A stretch of DNA of 64,000 bases from an uncultured Acidimicrobiaceae bacterium (lineage in GTDB: Bacteria > Actinomycetota > Acidimicrobiia > Acidimicrobiales > RAAP-2): assembly GCA_903894295.1 (NCBI GenBank), contig CAITPI010000087.1, positions 16,601-80,600 of the forward strand. The letters run 5' to 3'. Made by a program: the position numbers and the translations under genes. The notes beneath the pieces are model-generated. The model ran no database searches. It had not been told where the DNA came from and saw only the letters and a list, made by a program, of their open reading frames with translations. Below are positions 28,455-36,905 of this stretch, in pieces (within the stretch, counting starts at the first letter, position 1; each line of letters begins with the position of its first letter).

Positions 28455-29543
28455 GTGATCGTCCGTCACGGAACGCCGATGAGCGATGCCCTGTCGTTGG
28501 TGGCTCCGGGCCGTCCATTCCGCGCCGGACTGGACCGGATCCTGCACGCCAAGCGAGGTGGACTGGTCGTGGTGGGTGACGGCCCCGACGTGCTCGCCAT
28601 CTGCTCCGGTGGCTTCCTGCTGGACGCCGAGTTCACTCCGCAGCGACTTTCCGAGTTGGCCAAGATGGACGGAGCCATCATCGTGACCCCGGATGTCTCC
28701 CGCATCGCCCGGGCCAATGTGCAACTGATGCCCGATGCGGCTACCCCAACGAGCGAGACCGGAACCCGGCACCGCACCGCCGAGCGGGTGGCCCGTTCCA
28801 TCGACGTGCCCGTGCTCGCCGTCTCGGCTTCCATGTCCATGATCACCGTCTACCGGCAGGCCGGAAAGCACGCCATCCAGCCGACACCGTGGCTGCTCGG
28901 GCGGACCGACCAGGCGTTGGCGACGATGCAGCGGTTCCGGGCCCGCTTTGACGCCGCCCTCGGGTCCCTCTCCACCCTCGAAGTCGAAGACTCGGTCTCC
29001 CTGGGCGACGTGGTGGCGGCCATCCAGTCGGCGGAGATGGTCCTGCGGATTGCCGAGGAGGTCGATGGCTACCTTGTGGAACTGGGCGACGACGGCCGGT
29101 TGGTCGGTCTGCAGTCGGCCGAGCTGGTCGACGGCGTGGCCACTGCCTTGCATCTGGTTGTCCGGGACTACGCCGACCTGGCGGACAGCGATGCCGACCT
29201 GGTCGTGACGGCCAACCGGGTGGCCGCCCTGTTGGCAGAACTCCCCTCCGACGAACTGCGCCATCCGGCCCGGGTGGCCGAGGTGGCCAACCTTCCGGGT
29301 TCGTTCCTCGATGCCGAGTCGGCCATGGAGTCCCGGGGATTCCGGCTGCTGTCGCGCCTGCCCCGGCTCTCGGACGCCCTGATCCTGCGCATCGTCGAAC
29401 GGTTCGGCCGCCTGCCGCACCTGATGCGGGCGTCCATCACCGAACTCGAACAGGTCGAGGGCGTCGGCCAGATGCGGGCCCGTCAGGTCAAGGAAGGTCT
29501 GGCCCGCCTGGCTGAAGCCAGCATCTTCGAGCGCTACCAGTAG
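28455..29543 (+). CDS. disA: DNA integrity scanning diadenylate cyclase
   Basis: Makes cyclic di-AMP. 362 aa from GTG 28455. DAC-domain motifs D72-G-A74 and R105-H-R107 (TRHRTAER) are intact, so it should be active. A helical linker follows, and a C-terminal helix-hairpin-helix DNA-binding domain contains ITELEQVEGVGQMRARQV. ATG 28479 is an alternative start, but the -10 hexamer supports the GTG. In known systems RadA restrains DisA, which fits the proximity of the two genes. Confidence 0.96.
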   Translation: MIVRHGTPMSDALSLVAPGRPFRAGLDRILHAKRGGLVVVGDGPDVLAICSGGFLLDAEFTPQRLSELAKMDGAIIVTPDVSRIARANVQLMPDAATPTSETGTRHRTAERVARSIDVPVLAVSASMSMITVYRQAGKHAIQPTPWLLGRTDQALATMQRFRARFDAALGSLSTLEVEDSVSLGDVVAAIQSAEMVLRIAEEVDGYLVELGDDGRLVGLQSAELVDGVATALHLVVRDYADLADSDADLVVTANRVAALLAELPSDELRHPARVAEVANLPGSFLDAESAMESRGFRLLSRLPRLSDALILRIVERFGRLPHLMRASITELEQVEGVGQMRARQVKEGLARLAEASIFERYQ

Positions 29544-29624
29544 GGATCGGCCGTCCGGAGATGCGGTCTCCGGGGCGGCCGGGGTGGCCGGGGTGGGTCG
29601 ACCGGGGCCGGGGCCGTCACCGTG

Positions 29625-29630
29625 TAGAAT
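29625..29630 (+). promoter_or_regulatory. candidate -10 of the carD promoter
   Basis: TAGAAT preceded by TG (CGTGTAGAAT), about 72 bases before the carD GTG. No convincing -35. The clpC leader has a near-identical TGTAGACT. Confidence 0.4.
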
Positions 29631-29701
29631 GGCTTTCTCCCCCGGACGCATCCCAAGGAACGGCCCGGGCGCGGAGTTTGCACGCAACGCCAGGAGGAAC
29701 G

Positions 29702-30178
29702 GTGTTCGACATCGGAGACAAAGTGGTCTATCCCCATCACGGCGCCGCCGTGGTGGAGAAGCGGGAGACCATCGAGGCGTTCGGCAACAAGCAGGAGTAT
29801 CTGGTGCTGCGACTCGCCTATGGCGACCTGACGCTCAAGGTACCGGCCGACAACACCGACGGAGTGGGCCTGCGCGAAGTGATCAACGACGAAGAAGTCG
29901 AGGAAGTCTTCGCCGTGCTGCGCAAGAAGGAAGCCCGCATGCCCACCAACTGGTCCCGCCGTTACAAGAACCACTCGGAGAAACTCCGTTCCGGCGACAT
30001 CTACCAGGTGGCCGAAGTGGTGCGGAACCTCTCGATCCGGGACAAGGACAAGGGCCTCTCGGCCGGGGAGAAGCGCATGCTGAGCCGGGCCCGCCAGATC
30101 CTGGTGTCCGAGTTGACCTTTGCCCTGAACGTCGACGAAGAGACGGCCGAAGTGCGTCTCGACGAGGCGCTGCCCTGA
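29702..30178 (+). CDS. carD: CarD family transcriptional regulator
   Basis: RNA polymerase-binding protein that stabilises open complexes, essential in mycobacteria. 158 aa from GTG 29702, SD AGGAGG at 29692-29697. The N-terminal RID domain starts FDIGDKVVYPHHGAAVV, and the C-terminal helical part contains the LSAGEKRMLSRARQIL stretch. The leader of over 70 bases contrasts with the many leaderless genes around it. ispD follows without a gap. Confidence 0.96.
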   Translation: MFDIGDKVVYPHHGAAVVEKRETIEAFGNKQEYLVLRLAYGDLTLKVPADNTDGVGLREVINDEEVEEVFAVLRKKEARMPTNWSRRYKNHSEKLRSGDIYQVAEVVRNLSIRDKDKGLSAGEKRMLSRARQILVSELTFALNVDEETAEVRLDEALP

Positions 30179-30201
30179 GCCGACCCGGCTCGGTCTGGGC
30201 C

Positions 30202-30840
30202 GTGGTGGTGGCCGGAGGGTCGGGCCAGCGGTTCGGGGCACCCAAGCAGTTTCTTCCTCTGGACGGCCGGCCCGTGGTGACCTGGGCGGTCGAGTCCGCC
30301 CGCAGCGTGGCCGAGGCTGTCGTGCTGGTGGTCCCGGCCGAAGTTGGCCCGGAGGACGACGGCACCCACTGGGGAGCGGACCTGGTGGTCACCGGCGGAG
30401 CCACCCGGTCGGCTTCGGTGCGCCGGGGTCTGGCGTTGGTCCCTGATGACGTCGAACTCGTACTGGTCCACGATGCGGCCCGTCCGCTCGCCTCTCCCGG
30501 TCTGTTCGCGTCGGTGGTGGATGCCCTTGCCGGCGACAGGGAATGCTCGGGCGTCGTGCCGCTCCTGCCGGTGGCCGACACCCTGAAGTACTACCGCGAC
30601 GACGTGGTCACGGGAACCCTGGACCGGGATGGAATCGGCATGGTGCAGACCCCCCAGGGGTTTCGGGCCGCCACGCTGCGCCAGGTGCACGCCGCCGGTG
30701 ATGACGCCACCGATGACGCCGCCTTGCTCGAAGCCCACGGCCACCGGGTCGGCGTGGTGCCGGGGGAATCGACGAACCTGAAGATCACCCGGAGGGAAGA
30801 CCTCGCCGTGATCGAAGCGCTGCGTAGGGTGGAGCCATGA
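30202..30840 (+). CDS. ispD: 2-C-methyl-D-erythritol 4-phosphate cytidylyltransferase
   Basis: MEP-pathway enzyme making CDP-methylerythritol. The CTP-binding signature AGGSGQRFGAPKQFL is right at the N-terminus, and VLVHDAARPL lies near base 30465. The start is uncertain: there is no ATG, and GTG 30202 (about 212 aa) is the first in-frame GTG after the carD stop; the frame also contains CTG 30175, one base before the carD TGA. The stop overlaps the ispF ATG. Confidence 0.92.
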   Translation: MVVAGGSGQRFGAPKQFLPLDGRPVVTWAVESARSVAEAVVLVVPAEVGPEDDGTHWGADLVVTGGATRSASVRRGLALVPDDVELVLVHDAARPLASPGLFASVVDALAGDRECSGVVPLLPVADTLKYYRDDVVTGTLDRDGIGMVQTPQGFRAATLRQVHAAGDDATDDAALLEAHGHRVGVVPGESTNLKITRREDLAVIEALRRVEP

Positions 30841-31361
30841 CCGGCGAAGAACGAGCTGGATCCGGATTCCGGGTGGGACAGGGGGTCGACGTGCACCGTT
30901 TCTCCCCGGAAGCCGACCGGGCGCTCAAACTCGGCGGGGTGGAGATCACCGGAGACGGCGTGCGGGGGCTCGAAGGCCACAGCGACGCCGACTGCGCCAC
31001 CCACGCCATCGCGGATGCCCTACTGGGGGCGGCCGGTCTGGGTGACCTCGGTCGCCACTTTGCCGACACCGATGCGCGCTGGGCCGGTGCCGACAGCCTG
31101 GAGTTGCTGGTGATCGTGATGGAACGGGTGCGTTCGGCCGGGTGGCAGGTGATGAACGCCGACTGCACCATCGTGGCCGAAGCGCCCCGCCTGGCCCCGT
31201 TTGTCGGGGAGATGGGGGAGCGGTTGTCGGCGATCCTCCGGGCCCCGGTCAACGTGAAGGCGACCCGGGCCGAAGGCATGGGTGCGCTGGGTCGCCACGA
31301 AGGGATCGGGGCGACCGCCGTGGTGTTGTTGACGGGATCGGGAACGGGAGGGAACACATGA
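30837..31361 (+). CDS. ispF: 2-C-methyl-D-erythritol 2,4-cyclodiphosphate synthase
   Basis: Next enzyme but one in the MEP pathway. 174 aa. Metal ligands Asp18 and His20 (GVDVHRF) and His48 (EGHSDAD); the TDARWAGADS segment and the terminal GALGRHEGIGA motif are typical. ATG overlaps the ispD TGA. rlmB starts 4 bases before the ispF stop. Confidence 0.96.
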   Translation: MTGEERAGSGFRVGQGVDVHRFSPEADRALKLGGVEITGDGVRGLEGHSDADCATHAIADALLGAAGLGDLGRHFADTDARWAGADSLELLVIVMERVRSAGWQVMNADCTIVAEAPRLAPFVGEMGERLSAILRAPVNVKATRAEGMGALGRHEGIGATAVVLLTGSGTGGNT

Positions 31362-32299
31362 GCCCAGGAGCATCAGGACGGGGCCGGAGTCCGGCCCGGG
31401 GCGGAGGACGGGGCCGTACCTCCGCATCATCGAACCGGGCAGGCAAGCGGGTCTCCCCCGGGCGGACCGGGGGTGGTCGGCCGGAGAGGGGTCGGGACGA
31501 AAGGGCTGTTCCCGGCCCGAAGCCGACCCGTGACAAGGAAGGTCTCGGGGGCAACCAGGTGGAGGGCCGTCAGGCGGTGCGTGAACTGCTCAGTGCCGGT
31601 CGGCGCCCGGTGACCACGCTGGCCATCGCCGAGGGCATGGACGCCGCTCCCATCCTGGACGAGATCGAGGATCTGGCGGCCCGACGGCGGGTCAAGATCG
31701 ACTACCTGTCGAAGAAGCGACTGGACTCGCTGGCCCGCACGGAGTCGTCCCAGGGCGTGGTGGCCCTGGCCCGGCCCATTCCGGAGACGCCGCTCGAGGA
31801 TCTCTGTCAGCCGACGAAGCGGGGGAAGGTTCCGTTCCTCCTGGTGCTCGACGGTGTCACCGATCCCCACAATCTGGGCTCGATCCTCCGCAGCGCCGAG
31901 TGCGCCGGGGTGACGGGCATCGTGCTGCCCCGTCACCGCAGCGCCCACCTGTCGCCCACGGTGACGAAGGTGGCGGCGGGCGCCATCGAGTACCTGCCGA
32001 TGTCGTTGGTGGCCGGAGTGCCGACCGCCCTGACCCAGTTGGCCGCCCTCGGAGTGTGGTCGGTGGGGTTGGTGGGTGAAGCCAAAGATCCGCTCTATGG
32101 ACTCGACCTCGGCAGCCAGCCGGTGGCCCTGGTGCTGGGCTCCGAGGGAAACGGTCTGGCCGCGTTGACCCGGAAGCGGTGCGACTCGTTGGCGGCCATC
32201 CCCCAGCACGGCACCCTGTCCTCGTTGAACGTCGCCACGGCGGGCGCCATCGCCTGCTTTGACGTGGCCCGTCAGCGGGGTGAGGCCGGAGTTCTTTGA
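31358..32299 (+). CDS. rlmB: 23S rRNA (guanosine-2'-O-)-methyltransferase, SpoU/RlmB family
   Basis: 313 aa. The first 65 residues are a basic Arg/Gly/Ser-rich extension, likely RNA-binding. The SpoU substrate-binding domain (NQVEGRQAVRELL) and SPOUT knot motifs follow: DGVTDPHNLGSILRSAE, LGSEGNGL and QHGTLSSLNVATAGAI. SD GGGAGGGA before ATG. In mycobacteria cysS lies between ispF and this gene; here it does not. Confidence 0.9.
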   Translation: MSPGASGRGRSPARGGGRGRTSASSNRAGKRVSPGRTGGGRPERGRDERAVPGPKPTRDKEGLGGNQVEGRQAVRELLSAGRRPVTTLAIAEGMDAAPILDEIEDLAARRRVKIDYLSKKRLDSLARTESSQGVVALARPIPETPLEDLCQPTKRGKVPFLLVLDGVTDPHNLGSILRSAECAGVTGIVLPRHRSAHLSPTVTKVAAGAIEYLPMSLVAGVPTALTQLAALGVWSVGLVGEAKDPLYGLDLGSQPVALVLGSEGNGLAALTRKRCDSLAAIPQHGTLSSLNVATAGAIACFDVARQRGEAGVL

Positions 32300-32312
32300 G
32301 GCGAACCGCCCT

Positions 32313-32333
32313 GTTCCGGCCCGATGCCGGAGC
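32313..32333. terminator. short hairpin between convergent rlmB and DUF427 genes
   Basis: TCCGGC (32315-32320) pairs with GCCGGA (32326-32331), loop CCGAT, extendable by two pairs. No T-tract. Confidence 0.4.
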
Positions 32334-32350
32334 TGGGACAGCGGGGGTCG

Positions 32351-32641
32351 TCAGACCTCTTCGACCTTGACGCCCTTCCAGAAGGCGAAGCGGTCCTTGA
32401 TCTCGGCCGCCGCGTCTTTGGGCTCGGGATAGAACCAGGCGGCGTCGGCGTTCGTCTGGCCGTTGACCACCACGGACTTGTAGTGGGCGGTTCCCTTCCA
32501 CGGGCAGACCGTCGTGGTGGCACTCGCCTCGAGCAGCCCGGCCACCACGTCTTCGGACGGGAAGTAGTGGTTTCCTTCCACCACGACCGTCCGGTCGCTT
32601 CGGGCAAGTTCGGTTCCGTTCCAGGTGGCGATGATCGTCAT
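32351..32641 (-). CDS. DUF427 domain protein
   Basis: 96 aa, the whole length of a DUF427 domain. Conserved elements are visible: WNGTELARSD, EGNHYFP, TTVCPWKGTAHYKSV and AWFYPEP. Fold and function of the family are poorly understood. Start ATG 32641; minus-strand TACCCT (32653-32648) sits 6 bases before it, so probably leaderless. Confidence 0.85.
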   Translation of the reverse strand: MTIIATWNGTELARSDRTVVVEGNHYFPSEDVVAGLLEASATTTVCPWKGTAHYKSVVVNGQTNADAAWFYPEPKDAAAEIKDRFAFWKGVKVEEV

Positions 32642-32647
32642 GACCGC

Positions 32648-32653
32648 AGGGTA
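32648..32653 (-). promoter_or_regulatory. -10 element of a leaderless promoter (DUF427 gene)
   Basis: TACCCT on the minus strand, 6 bases, then ATG 32641. Confidence 0.5.
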
Positions 32654-32687
32654 GCGGGCCCGGGGCCGCCCCGGTGCGCCCGGGAGG

Positions 32688-33668
32688 TCACTTCGGCGTG
32701 GCCAGGGTCAGCAGAAAGTCGTCACCGGGCGAGAACCACGAGGACTCCACGGCGAACCCGCTGGCGTCGAGTTCCCTGCGCAGGTCCTCGGGGTCGAACT
32801 TGGTGCTGATCTCGGTCCGCATCGCTTCCCCGGCGGCAAACTCGATTCTGAGTCCGAGGTCGGAGATCTCGACGGTGGTCGCCTCGGCGCACTCCAGCCA
32901 CATCTCGATCCGGTGGTCCTCGGCGTTCCAGCGGGCCTGGTGGATGAACCGGTCAACGTCAAAGTCGGCCCCGAGTTCGGCGTTGATGACGTGGAGCACA
33001 TTCCGGTTGAACTCGGCGGTGACGCCCTGGGCGTCGTCGTAGGCGGCGATCAGCCGGGCCGGGTCCTTGATGAGGTCACACCCGAGAAGCAGGTGGTCGC
33101 CCGGGAGCATGTCGGCCAGAAGGTCGGCGTAAAAGCCCTGTCGCTGGGTGGGATCCAGGTTGCCGATGGTGCCTCCGAGGAAGGCGAAGAGCCGGACTCC
33201 TTCACGGGGCAGGCAGGCCAGGTGTTCGTGGAAGTCACCGACCACAGCGGTCATGGCCACGCCGGGGTACTCGACGGCAAGCGCACTGACGGCTTCCCAC
33301 AGCGTCGTGTCGCTGACATCGAGGGGAGCGAACCCGCCGAGGAGCCCCTCGTCCCGCATGGCGTCCAGGATGACCCGGGACTTGTCGCAGGTTCCGGCCC
33401 CGAGCTCCACCAGGATCGACGCCCCGGCCGTTCTGGCGATGTCCCGTCCGTGCTGTTCGAGGATCGCCCGCTCGGCCCGGGTGGGGTAGTACTCGGGAAG
33501 CCGGGTGATTTCGTCGAAGAGCCGGCTGCCGCGGTCGTCGTAGAAGTAGACGGGTGGCAACTCTTTCGGAGACGAGTCAAGTCCCCGACGTACGTCCCGC
33601 TCCATGGCGACCCGCAGATCGGCCGGAGTGAGGTGGACCTCCATGGTGGGTGGGATGACCGGTGGCAT
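32688..33668 (-). CDS. egtD: L-histidine N-alpha-methyltransferase (ergothioneine)
   Basis: Trimethylates histidine to hercynine with three SAM. 326 aa from ATG 33668. The EgtD motifs PPVYFYDDRGSRLFDEIT, PEYYPTRAE, the SAM loop VELGAGTCDKS, and FLGGTIGNL are all present. It is 44 bases downstream of egtB on the same strand. ATG rather than upstream codons is chosen because the conserved part begins soon after it. Confidence 0.94.
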   Translation of the reverse strand: MPPVIPPTMEVHLTPADLRVAMERDVRRGLDSSPKELPPVYFYDDRGSRLFDEITRLPEYYPTRAERAILEQHGRDIARTAGASILVELGAGTCDKSRVILDAMRDEGLLGGFAPLDVSDTTLWEAVSALAVEYPGVAMTAVVGDFHEHLACLPREGVRLFAFLGGTIGNLDPTQRQGFYADLLADMLPGDHLLLGCDLIKDPARLIAAYDDAQGVTAEFNRNVLHVINAELGADFDVDRFIHQARWNAEDHRIEMWLECAEATTVEISDLGLRIEFAAGEAMRTEISTKFDPEDLRRELDASGFAVESSWFSPGDDFLLTLATPK

Positions 33669-33712
33669 CAGGGATCTTTCTTCTGGGCACGAACGACCGC
33701 AGTCGTTGGCGG

Positions 33713-35044
33713 CTACAGCGTACGGGCCAGACGCAGGCCGGAGAACATCCACCGGCTGGCGGCCGGGAAAAAGTTCCGGTAGGTGGCCCGGACGTGACCG
33801 GGAGGGGTAACGCAGCATCCGCCCCGGAGCACGTACTGGTTGACCATGAACTTCCCGTTGTACTCGCCCACGGCCCCTTCGGCCGGCGCAAAGCCGGGGT
33901 AGGGCGAGTACGTCGACGAGGTCCACTGCCAGACGTCGCCGAACAGGGAGGGAACCGGGTCTTCGGACGGAGTTGCCCCGTCGCCCGGGGGGGCGGACAT
34001 GAAGGAGTCCGGGTGCAGTCGGTCAAGGTCGAGGAAGTGGCCGGTCACCGCCTGGTCGGCGGCGGCCAGCTCCCACTCGGCCTCGGTGGGCAGGCGGCAT
34101 CCGGCCCACCGGGCAAAGGCGTCGGCCTCGAAGTAGCTGACATGGCAGACCGGTCGGTCGGGATCGACTGCTTCCAGACCGTGCAGGGTGAACTCCTGCC
34201 AACCGTCGCCGGAGGGCTGCCAGTAGAGCGGGGCGGTCCAGTCGTGTTGACGGACGGTGGCCCAACCTTCCGACAGCCAGATGTTCGGCTGCCGGTAGCC
34301 ACCGTCTTCGATGAACGAAAGCCAGTCCCCGTTGGTCGCGAGCCGTCGGGTCAGGGCGTAAGGCTCGACCACCACACGATGGCGGGGGCCCTCGTTGTCA
34401 AAGGAGAACCCTTCACCGTCGTGGCCGATGCTGACGATGCCGCCCGGATACCCGGTCCAGGCCGTTTCCGTGCCGGCCGAGGATCGGCTCCCTTCACCGG
34501 TTTTGACCGCGGTCGGCCGGTCGAGATGGCCGGCGGTCCTTGGTCGATAGGCCGGCCGGAGGGGGTTCTGGGCGAAGGCATGCTTGATGTCCATCAGCAG
34601 AAGTTCCTGGTGTTGCTGCTCATGGTGGATCCCGAGTTCGACGAGGGCCAGAGATCCGGAATCCAGTGGGGTTTCCATCAGGCGCTCCATCCCCTGACGG
34701 ACGTGGCGACGGTAGGCGCCGACCTCCTCGGCTCCCGGTCGGGAGATCAGACCTCGCTGCGCCCGGGGATGCCTCTCGCCGACACCCTCGTAGTACGAGT
34801 TGAAGAGGTAGCCGAATGCCGGGTGGAACTCCTCGTAGTCGACAAGGTGGGGGATGAGCAGGAAGGTTTCGAAGAACCAGGCAGTGTGGGCCCGGTGCCA
34901 TTTGGTGGGGCTGGCGTCCGGCATGGACTGCATCATCTGGTCCTCGGCCGAAACGGTTCCCGCCAACTCCTCGGTCAGGGCCTGGCTGGTCAGATACCGA
35001 CCCAGGAGTTCGGCCTGGGCCCCGTCGGAAGTTGTGGTGGTCAT
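33713..35044 (-). CDS. egtB: ergothioneine sulfoxide synthase
   Basis: Iron enzyme that joins hercynine to a thiol with oxygen. The N-terminal DinB_2 domain carries the iron-binding HX3HXE motif (HEQQHQE) plus HRAHTAWFFE; the C-terminal FGE-sulfatase-like domain contains CRLPTEAEWE, WQWTSS and GFRL-like SGLRLARTL. Start 35044 (443 aa) is chosen because AGGAG lies 9 bases upstream (complement of 35054-35058); ATG 35131 would add 29 residues and has no SD. egtA, egtC and egtE are not in the window, so the thiol donor (cysteine or gamma-glutamylcysteine) is undecided. Confidence 0.93.
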   Translation of the reverse strand: MTTTTSDGAQAELLGRYLTSQALTEELAGTVSAEDQMMQSMPDASPTKWHRAHTAWFFETFLLIPHLVDYEEFHPAFGYLFNSYYEGVGERHPRAQRGLISRPGAEEVGAYRRHVRQGMERLMETPLDSGSLALVELGIHHEQQHQELLLMDIKHAFAQNPLRPAYRPRTAGHLDRPTAVKTGEGSRSSAGTETAWTGYPGGIVSIGHDGEGFSFDNEGPRHRVVVEPYALTRRLATNGDWLSFIEDGGYRQPNIWLSEGWATVRQHDWTAPLYWQPSGDGWQEFTLHGLEAVDPDRPVCHVSYFEADAFARWAGCRLPTEAEWELAAADQAVTGHFLDLDRLHPDSFMSAPPGDGATPSEDPVPSLFGDVWQWTSSTYSPYPGFAPAEGAVGEYNGKFMVNQYVLRGGCCVTPPGHVRATYRNFFPAASRWMFSGLRLARTL

Positions 35045-35266
35045 GCGAACGGTCTCCTCGACGTCGGCCGGGAACGACGGCCGCCGCCAGTGGCGGTCTG
35101 GGACGGAAGTCTGCCGGGTGGACTCCGTCATCCACTGTCCACTCAGGTTACCGGCCCCATTGGGCCAAGGTAGTCAGGACCGGCCGACCGATGGCCACCT
35201 CCCTTACCCGCAGGTAAGCCCGTCGGCCGACACGGGTCGAAGGTGTCTCCGAAGTCCCGCCACAAG

Positions 35267-35339
35267 AGCCGGCGGTGGGAATCGAACCCACGACCTGACG
35301 ATTACAAGTCGTCTGCGCTACCAACTGCGCCACACCGGC
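35267..35339 (-). tRNA. tRNA-Thr (anticodon TGT)
   Basis: Minus-strand cloverleaf. Acceptor GCCGGTG pairs with CGCCGGC (one G-T). D stem GCGC/GCGC, anticodon stem GACGA/TCGTC with loop CTTGTAA (anticodon TGT, reads ACA), T arm GTGGG/CCCAC with TTCGATT. Discriminator T; CCA not encoded, unlike the Thr(CGT) gene at 3634. Confidence 0.97.
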
Positions 35340-35453
35340 TGGCCCGGACGCCTCCGGTCCGATGTCCAGTCTAGGTTCCGGGCTACCCGGGGCAACGGGA
35401 GATTTCCGAAATAGTGACGACAGACCTTGCGTCGCGTGCGCCGGGTTGGCATT

Positions 35454-36035
35454 GTGGCACCAGTGGACGACACACCGACATCCTCCGAGCCATCGGGCAC
35501 CCCCGGCCGGGACCGGACCGGCCCGGGAATCCGCATGGACCGGGCTCTCGGGCTGCTCATTACCTTCGTCGTGATCTGCTTCGCCTTGCTGGCCGGCCTC
35601 TCGGGTTCGTCGACCTCTTCGACCCAGGCCTCCTCCGGCACCAAAGCTTCCTCGGGATCGTCTGCGACCGGAGGTTCCCACCGGCATCCGACACCGGCGT
35701 CGACCACCACAACCGTGCCGCCGGCCCAGGTGACCGTTCTCGTGGCCAACGGCTCCGGTGTCACCGGAGCCGCCGCCGCCGTGCGCAACCAACTGCAGGA
35801 GTTGGCATGGAACGTGACCGGAGCCGTCAACGCCTCGGCGGTGGTGCCGGCCTCGGAGGTGCTCTACCAAGCCGGCCAGCAGTCCCAGGCGAAGAACATC
35901 GCCACCGACCTGAAACTGCCGGCGTCCACCGTGGCCCCGCTGACGTCGGCGGCTCCGGTCTCGGGGGCCAGTTCCGATGATGTCGTGGTGATCGTCGGCC
36001 CCGAACTGGCCAACAGCGCCAACAACGCCGGATAG
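35454..36035 (+). CDS. membrane-anchored LytR C-terminal domain protein
   Basis: 193 aa from GTG 35454 (TTG 35427 would add 9 residues). One membrane helix (ALGLLITFVVICFALLAGL) near residue 45 is followed by a Ser/Thr-rich linker and a LytR_C domain: VTVLVANGSGVTGAAAAV, then DVVVIVGPELA at the end. This domain occurs alone or behind LCP ligases and is thought to bind cell-wall material. Upstream is the divergent tRNA-Thr; otsB follows after 18 bases. Confidence 0.75.
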   Translation: MAPVDDTPTSSEPSGTPGRDRTGPGIRMDRALGLLITFVVICFALLAGLSGSSTSSTQASSGTKASSGSSATGGSHRHPTPASTTTTVPPAQVTVLVANGSGVTGAAAAVRNQLQELAWNVTGAVNASAVVPASEVLYQAGQQSQAKNIATDLKLPASTVAPLTSAAPVSGASSDDVVVIVGPELANSANNAG

Positions 36036-36053
36036 TCCGGAACCCGGGTCAGG

Positions 36054-36851
36054 ATGGCTGACGACAACGTCCGGGCGGCGATGGCTCCCCTCGTATCCCG
36101 TCGCGATGGACTGGTTGTGCTGCTGGACTTCGACGGGACCCTGTCGGCCATCGTGACCGAACCCGATGCCGCCCGGCTGTGGCCCGGGTTCGGGGACGTA
36201 CTGGCCGGACTGCTGGAGCGTGGCGTCGCCGTCAACGTGATCTCGGGACGGCCGGTGGCGTTCCTTCGCCGGCAACTCGGTGCCCTGGAGCCACTCGGAC
36301 TCGGATTGGTCGGGCTCCATGGACTCGAGGCTTCCGGGGTGGCGGGCCATGGGCACACTGCTGAAGATCTGGCCGGTTGGCGACGGGACGTCTCGGCGAT
36401 GGTCGCAGAACTCCATTCCCGGGTCCCCGACGGCGTCCTGGTCGAAGATAAGGACATCGTGGTGACCGTGCACTGGCGCAAGGTCCCCCACCAGGCGGAC
36501 GACCTGGAAGCACTGGTTTCCGAAATGGCCGGACGGTTCGGGTTCGTGACGCATCCTGGTCGGCTCTCGTGCGAACTTCGGCCTCCGGTGGACCGGGACA
36601 AGGGAACGGTGGTTGAGGCGCTGGCCCTCGGGTACTCCGCCGTCCTTTACGCCGGGGATGATCTCGGCGACCTTCCCGCCTTTGCCGCCATCCACCGGTG
36701 GCGGACGGCGACCGGTGGGACCGGACTGTGCCTGGCGGTCAAAGACGGCGAAAGTGCTCCTGGAGTTCTCGAGGCCGCCGACGTCGTGGTGGATGGTCCG
36801 GGGGGGCTGATGACCGCCTTGCAGACATTGCTCGCCGATCCTCCCGGCTGA
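36054..36851 (+). CDS. otsB: trehalose-6-phosphate phosphatase
   Basis: HAD hydrolase finishing trehalose synthesis. 265 aa. HAD motif I D25-F-D27-G-T (LDFDGTLS), motif II VISGRP, and the late YAGDDLGDLPAF motif IV. It converges with otsA, so the two trehalose genes are on opposite strands and not one operon. Confidence 0.93.
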   Translation: MADDNVRAAMAPLVSRRDGLVVLLDFDGTLSAIVTEPDAARLWPGFGDVLAGLLERGVAVNVISGRPVAFLRRQLGALEPLGLGLVGLHGLEASGVAGHGHTAEDLAGWRRDVSAMVAELHSRVPDGVLVEDKDIVVTVHWRKVPHQADDLEALVSEMAGRFGFVTHPGRLSCELRPPVDRDKGTVVEALALGYSAVLYAGDDLGDLPAFAAIHRWRTATGGTGLCLAVKDGESAPGVLEAADVVVDGPGGLMTALQTLLADPPG

Positions 36852-36905
36852 TCACTGGGCGAGGTCTCCGGCCCCACCGGCGCCAGGTTGGCCCGGAACC
36901 CTTTG

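Noticed and set aside
33713..35044. egtB as the formylglycine-generating enzyme for the sulfatase
   Set aside because: It has the FGE-like fold but also the DinB_2 domain with HX3HXE, and egtD is next to it, so ergothioneine synthesis explains it better.
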